Below, in pieces: positions 9,403 to 13,093 of a stretch of 13,093 nucleotides of DNA. Made by a program: the position numbers and the translations under genes. Within the stretch, counting starts at the first letter, position 1, and every line of letters starts with the position of its first letter. The notes beneath the pieces were generated by a model. That model did not search any database. It worked only from the letters and a program-made list of their open reading frames with translations, and was not told where the DNA came from. This DNA is from Beroe ovata (Eukaryota; Ctenophora; Nuda; Beroida; Beroidae): NCBI GenBank assembly GCA_946803715.1, contig CAMPET010000014.1:592576-605668 (forward strand). The letters are read 5' to 3'.

Positions 9403-9500
9403 TGTTACATCACACCTATTCGGTGCGTATTGCCCAAATTTCACTCGGCTTCGCCTCGAGAAATATGGCCGAATACACACCTCATAGGTGTGATGTAACA
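9403..9500. mobile_element. Foldback (MITE-like) element between GALM and ATP6V0B
   Basis: TGTTACATCACACCTAT at 9403-9419 is an exact complement of ATAGGTGTGATGTAACA at 9484-9500. Inside the arms, about 22 more bases pair imperfectly (GGTGCGTATTGCCCAAATTTC against GAAATATGGCCGAATACACACC), so almost the whole 98 bases form one hairpin closed by a CG-rich loop around CTCGGCTTCGCCTCGAG. This is typical of non-autonomous foldback or MITE DNA. A GTAACAGTA motif at 9367-9375 recurs at 9495-9503 but overlaps the right arm, so it is not a clean target-site duplication. No transposase is present. The long open frame across it (9207-9515) is incidental. Confidence 0.8.
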
Positions 9501-9588
9501 GTATATTGCTATTGAGCTATTCGTCTAATGAGATAACTCCATTCCTGTGTGTTATCAATGTTTGGGCTTAACGAATCTTGTTGCACAG

Positions 9589-11549
9589 ATGTATGGTGGT
9601 AAAGGCAGTTACAGTACCGGATGCTACTGGACCAGTTATGCGACACTCCTTGCATTCATTGCTATAGGTAATAACTTAGTTAATTCCATACCTTCCTGAT
9701 ACTGACCTGATACCAGCCTACTTGCATAGACGGATACGCCAAAATATCATAGAAAAACCGCAAAGTTTGTGGGTTTTTACATAAGTCTCTCTCTCTCTTA
9801 CAGTCTCTGTCTCCCCTCTAACATTTAGTCCCCCTTCCCTCTCCAAGGGCTGTACTACCTGTTCACGGGTCGGAGTGGAGAGTATGATGTTGGCTGGGTC
9901 CTGGAAAACATATCCCCCTTCACGTGGGCATGTCTCGGTATAGCTGCTGCCATGTTCCTCTCTGTTCTTGGATCAGCGTGGTGAGTTCATAGAGCACACA
10001 CTGTACACTGTACTGTGTACACTGTATACTGTACTGTGTACACTGTACACTGTACTGTGTACACTATACACTGTACACCGTACTGTGTACACACTGTACA
10101 CTGTATACTGTACACTGTACTGTGTACACTACTGTGTACACACAGTACAGTGTACACACTGTACTGTGTACACACTGTACACTGTACTGTGTATATTGAG
10201 TTTGTGTTTCAGAAAGATGATTTTAATCCATTTAATGATGTTCAACATAACAATGATAATGTGTCAGGGGTATGTTTGTGACTGGCTCATCAATTGTCGG
10301 CGGTGGTGTCAAGGCTCCTCGACTCAAGACAAAGAATCTTGTCAGTGTTATATTCTGCGAGGCTGTAGCTATCTACGGTATCATCATTGCTATTATCCTG
10401 GTACAGAATATCAATGTAAGTTCACACTACTAATGTGACTAATGTACAGTATGTCACAATCTAGTATGACAATCTCATGAAGTGTACTCAATTGGAGTTT
10501 AATGCCTGTAGACAATACTCATTGCTATCTGCTCCTCACATAGTACCTTCTCATTTGTCCCAGGCTGCAACTGACGAGGGTTTCTATGCACCAGAGAATT
10601 ATGCAAAGAACGTGTTCAACGGTAAGACTGAGTGTTACTATTCACTCATTAGCAATTATAGTTGCTCTGAACAGTTATTATGGTAACTATCCAGTTTTTA
10701 CAGGCACACAAACATGCAAAATTTCACTGCTTATAACTCTTATTTGCACCAGTGTCAACACTCCCATTTTGTCAGGTTATTGTTTGTTCTGTGCCGGCCT
10801 GCTTACTGGAATGTGCAATCTGGCTTGTGGAATTTGTGTGGGTGTTGTTGGCAGGTAGGTGCCCCACAAAACAAGAAAAAGGGTCTACCGCGCGCCGGAA
10901 ATCGCTTGTTTTTGCTTGGTAGTAGAGTAACGTGAGCAGTCGAAACTAGCAATAGAACGCGCGCGGCACACACCAACATACGCGCGCACGTGGGAATTTC
11001 ATAAGCGCTAATCTTAACTAACTTGGTAACTTGGTAACTTGGGACAGAGTTCAATTAAATGATGATTGATGCTACGATTGCATGATGACATTCCTTACAT
11101 TAACCAGAATCAATTTCAGTGGTGCTGCTCTAGCTGATGCTCAGAACTCAGAACTATTCGTCAGGGTAAGTGGTTGAATGAGGACCTATCTATAGTTGAA
11201 CAACGTTTCCATACAATTCTGCCTTTACCAATGCCCTCTTTGTAGGATTTTACCCTACCGTCGGTGCGCGCGATTTTCAATCCGCCTTGCCAGGGATAAA
11301 ATCCCGCCAGCAAGGGTAGGGTGAAATCCTACAAATGCCCTCTTTAATTTTAGATTTTGGTGATAGAAATTTTCGGGAGTGCTATCGGATTGTTTGGTGT
11401 TATTGTAGCCGTGTTGCTGGTGAGTACAGTTTTACAATATCCTCCTTCTTACTCCTCACTGAATGTCATGTAATGTCGTTATTAAAGTTTCTACTGTTGC
11501 AAAACACATCTCCACACAGGGAAATAACAAGAAAGTAGGAGGAATTTGA
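9589..11549 (+). CDS. ATP6V0B: V-type proton ATPase c'' proteolipid subunit (21 kDa, V0 sector)
   Basis: Membrane rotor subunit of the vacuolar proton pump. The eight coding exons are 9589-9667, 9848-9980, 10268-10415, 10564-10621, 10776-10854, 11120-11165, 11354-11419 and 11520-11549 (TGA). All introns are GT-AG and all phases match, giving 212 residues, near the animal norm of about 205. The product closely follows animal ATP6V0[51 protein letters not shown], a lumenal loop, [18 protein letters not shown], and [18 protein letters not shown] before a short basic tail. Glu102 in FCEAVAIYG is the proton-carrying carboxylate expected in this subunit. The first helix (residues 16-34) comes from exons 1-2. 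The ATG at 9589 directly follows CACAG, so a spliced 5' leader is possible. Intron 2 is filled by a palindromic satellite and intron 6 by a small inverted-repeat element. Confidence 0.96.
9996..10195. repeat. Palindromic 21-base satellite in ATP6V0B intron 2
   Basis: About 200 of the intron's 287 bases are built from permutations of ACTGTAC, TGTACAC and GTGTACAC. Three regular 21-base units begin with TGTACTGTGTACACT at 10009-10029, 10030-10050 and 10051-10071; later units are shuffled and shortened. GTGTACAC and TGTACA are self-complementary, and segments such as 10138-10150 match the reverse strand of their neighbours, so the array reads alike on both strands. It starts about 15 bases after the exon 2 donor. 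Open frames through it on both strands (9968-10438, 10015-10281, 9987-10175) are artefacts of the repeat. Confidence 0.95.
10860..11045. other. CpG-rich segment and AACTTGGT triplication in ATP6V0B intron 5
   Basis: Intron 5 (10855-11119) contains three CGCG-type motifs: ACCGCGCGCCGG near 10889, AACGCGCGCGGC near 10957 and TACGCGCGCACGTG near 10979. A short tandem of AACTTGGT with three copies lies at about 11022-11043. The surrounding intron is otherwise ordinary. A regulatory role is only conjecture. Confidence 0.5.
11239..11335. mobile_element. Miniature inverted-repeat element in ATP6V0B intron 6
   Basis: Terminal inverted repeats of 21 bases (11239-11259, starting TTTGTAGGATTTTACCC, and 11315-11335) match with one mismatch. 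A second nested hairpin (CCTTGCCAGGGAT against ATCCCGCCAGCAAGG, near 11284-11316) fills the interior. The flanks carry a direct repeat, AATGCCCTCTTT at 11230-11241 and 11334-11345, whose edges share a few T/A bases with the repeat ends. The unambiguous part, ATGCCCTCT, is nine bases and fits a target-site duplication of 8-11 bases, as made by hAT or Mutator-type transposases. The element of about 95 bases has no coding capacity. Its right-hand duplication ends eight bases before the exon 7 acceptor AG. Confidence 0.88.
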
Positions 11550-12068
11550 ACACATAAGGTGTCTTTGCTGGCGAAGACTCTAGCTACAATTCCATACGGA
11601 CTGCGATGTTGATTTAAGTTTAAATCCCTAAAGTGTTATCATGGCATGCTGATCATTGGATATATATCGTTGGATTTGTGTGAACCTAATTTCTGTCAAT
11701 TTCTTGATCAATTTTATCAACCGGAATGCTTGTTTCTCAATTGTCTGAAGGGGCTGTTAACAATGATGTTTGTCAAAATGTGAGAAGCGGCATGGTGGTA
11801 GGGTTACCTTCAAACAAACCTCCTACTTGACATACCGATATACGCAATGAAACGCAAGACTTCCCATGTAACTAAAACACATGTCAACACATAATATGGG
11901 AACATCTTGTAGTGCCATGCTCTTCTGAAATACTAGAGTCTATCGTCAGATCATGAACCAGATGGCCTGGGGGAGGGGCGGAGTAACAAATGGGTGCGTT
12001 ACAAGCTACACAACCGTTTAACCTCGAACTAATAGGTGATCGCTGAAATGAGAAATACGCAAAGACAC
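11550..12068. other. Convergent 3' flank of ATP6V0B and EIF3G
   Basis: These bases separate the ATP6V0B stop (+) from the EIF3G stop (-) and must hold both 3' untranslated regions. I see no AATAAA or ATTAAA on the appropriate strand for either gene, so both ends must use a variant signal or an unusual site. The open frame at 11884-12081 (-) overlaps the EIF3G end and shows no recognisable protein. Confidence 0.5.
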
Positions 12069-12896
12069 TCACTTTGCCCATTCGACTTGTAGGATAAGAT
12101 GCCCGTATCGGTAACGATGCAGTGTCTGCAACGCTTGTTCAGCCGAGTCTCTTCTGTTATACGTCACATAGGCGAAGCCCTGAGGAAACGAGTGTCAAGC
12201 CCATTTATCAGCAGCATTTTATAATTGGGCGGTGGAATTTGACTCAGAATGACTGGATCGCAAAAGTACGCGCGCGCGGCGCGTTGCGCGCATCTGGAGC
12301 AAAAACAGGAGTAAAGTCAGGCCCAAGTTAAAATAGTCGCGCGTTCCGTTTATTCCAAATTTTGTGGCAAATATTCTTTGCGCAACACGTTAAATTGTAG
12401 CGTGAAATACGCGGCGAAAATATCCACTGAAATTTGTGGGAAGATATGTCAAGCATGCAGGTATATATTTGCAAAGTAAACACTAAGAGGGGTATACCTT
12501 GGATATACCAGTGTTCTTATCCTTGGCCAGGTATATTCTCGACACAGTACCGAATGGTTTGAACAGGTCTTGCAGATCAGTTTCGCTCGTTTCCTCAGCA
12601 AGGTTAGACACACGGATTGTGGGATTCTCATCTGTTAGGCAGTCGTAGTTATGAGAGAATTATTTGAGGGAAGCATTGTTCAGATTTGTTAAGATAGTGG
12701 TAGGGAGGTCAAATAAGGAAGAGTCTACATTTAGTAGTAATCCATGCAGAGGGTCGCAATGGGAGGGTCGCCCGAGAGTGGCGGAGATTTATACCTCGTT
12801 GTCGAGATTGCACATCCTGTGTGTCGTTGCGTCGCAGAGATGGCGGCATGTAGGCGCCTGGCGCCCGTGGCGGGGGCTTCGCAGTCGCCTGCTCAT
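12069..12896 (-). CDS. EIF3G: Eukaryotic translation initiation factor 3 subunit g, C-terminal three exons
   Basis: RNA-binding subunit of eIF3, which acts on the 40S ribosome in scanning and reinitiation. The exons in order are 12896-12795, 12631-12498 and 12179-12069 (TGA). The introns are GT-AG and the phases agree. Exon 1 here encodes the linker EQATAKPPPRAPGAYMPPSL, matching the YVPPSLR segment of animal eIF3g. Exon 2 starts the RRM with RNP2-like IRVSNL, then ETDLQDLFKPFGTVSRIYLA. The RNP1 motif KGFAYVTY forms only when exons 2 and 3 are joined, which strongly supports that junction. The protein ends HLILQVEWAK, a few residues short of human eIF3g (WAKPSTN). The N-terminal region and zinc knuckle must lie to the right of the window. 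The TGA overlaps a donor-like GTGAGT, but the next AG is only about 30 bases on, so a stop is more likely. Confidence 0.95.
12263..12420. other. CpG-dense segment inside an EIF3G intron
   Basis: The intron at 12180-12497 carries a burst of alternating CG sequence (ACGCGCGCGCGGCGCGTTGC near 12268-12287), then TCGCGCGTTCCG near 12338, TGCGCAAC near 12379 and ACGCGGCG near 12409. The rest of the intron is not CG-rich. It may be a regulatory element or a repeat fragment. Confidence 0.5.
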
Positions 12897-13051
12897 CTGA
12901 GAAAGAGAGATTGGAGTTAGAGAGGGGGAATATGATGATTTGTGAAGATAGCCGCTAAAGTAGTACATTGTACAGATGTATTATTAATAGAGTTGTGACA
13001 TTTTAACACATTACTGTGTTATATGGCGAGTGAGTGGAATGTTACATTCCA
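12897..13051. other. Partial EIF3G intron at the right edge
   Basis: This stretch lies upstream (minus strand) of the first EIF3G exon in the window. It begins with a clear acceptor (CTCTCTTTCTCAG on the minus strand, about 12909-12897). No further coding exon is visible. A short palindrome, GGAATGT-T-ACATTCC, occurs at about 13036-13050. Confidence 0.6.
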
Positions 13052-13093
13052 GTGTGTGTTTGTGTGTGTGCGTGTGTGTGTGTGTGTGCGCGT
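13052..13093. repeat. Imperfect GT microsatellite at the right edge
   Basis: GTGTGTGT runs with a few interruptions (TT and CG) fill the last 42 bases. It mirrors the GT tract at the left edge. Confidence 0.93.

Noticed and set aside
9996-10195. Possible CRISPR array because of regularly repeated palindromic units
   Set aside because: There are no unique spacers between units, and it lies inside a spliced eukaryotic intron. It is a satellite.
9968-10438. 156-codon open frame with Leu-Tyr-Thr-Val repeats
   Set aside because: It is a read-through of the palindromic satellite followed by ATP6V0B exon 3 in the wrong frame. The splice model gives the true protein.
10803-11054. 83-codon minus-strand open frame across ATP6V0B exon 5 and intron 5
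   Set aside because: It is antisense to a confirmed exon and continues through intronic CpG-rich sequence without any recognisable protein.

Overview
This window reads as nuclear DNA of an invertebrate animal, not a prokaryote. It has short spliced exons with GT-AG borders, introns of about 78-320 bases, AT-rich intergenic DNA, long GT microsatellites and small foldback elements. The recognisable genes (V-ATPase c'' subunit, eIF3 subunit g, galactose mutarotase) are eukaryotic housekeeping genes. Their tight packing and small introns would suit a compact genome such as a sponge's, but the sequence alone does not fix the species. The window begins and ends inside GT repeats, so it may be a whole assembly contig. 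One unresolved base (n) lies at 7844.

Layout, left to right. 1-38 is a GT microsatellite. 469-629 on the minus strand is a convincing coding exon of an unrecognised protein. 633 to about 2880 is AT-rich DNA with short repeats and no gene I can support. 3017-4356 (+) is a six-exon gene, not visible as one open frame, whose product looks like a degenerate single cyclin box. 4357-8070 is a long AT-rich interval holding a near-perfect 41-base palindrome, a diverged ~350-base tandem duplication and islands of CGCG-type sequence. 8071-9129 (+) is an intact single-exon galactose mutarotase. 9403-9500 is a foldback element. 9589-11549 (+) is a complete eight-exon V-ATPase c'' proteolipid gene. Its intron 2 is mostly a palindromic 21-base satellite, and its intron 6 carries a miniature inverted-repeat element flanked by a direct repeat. 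12069-12896 (-) holds the last three coding exons of eIF3g, including the whole RRM. The 5' part of that gene lies beyond the right edge.

The genes do not form one pathway. GALM prepares alpha-galactose for the Leloir pathway, ATP6V0B is part of the proton-pumping rotor, and eIF3g acts in translation initiation and reinitiation. ATP6V0B and EIF3G converge tail to tail with about 520 bases between their stop codons. I found no undescribed multi-gene system. The unusual content is mostly structural: the satellite-filled intron, the element insertion against a splice acceptor, several foldbacks, and CpG-dense islands in otherwise AT-rich DNA.
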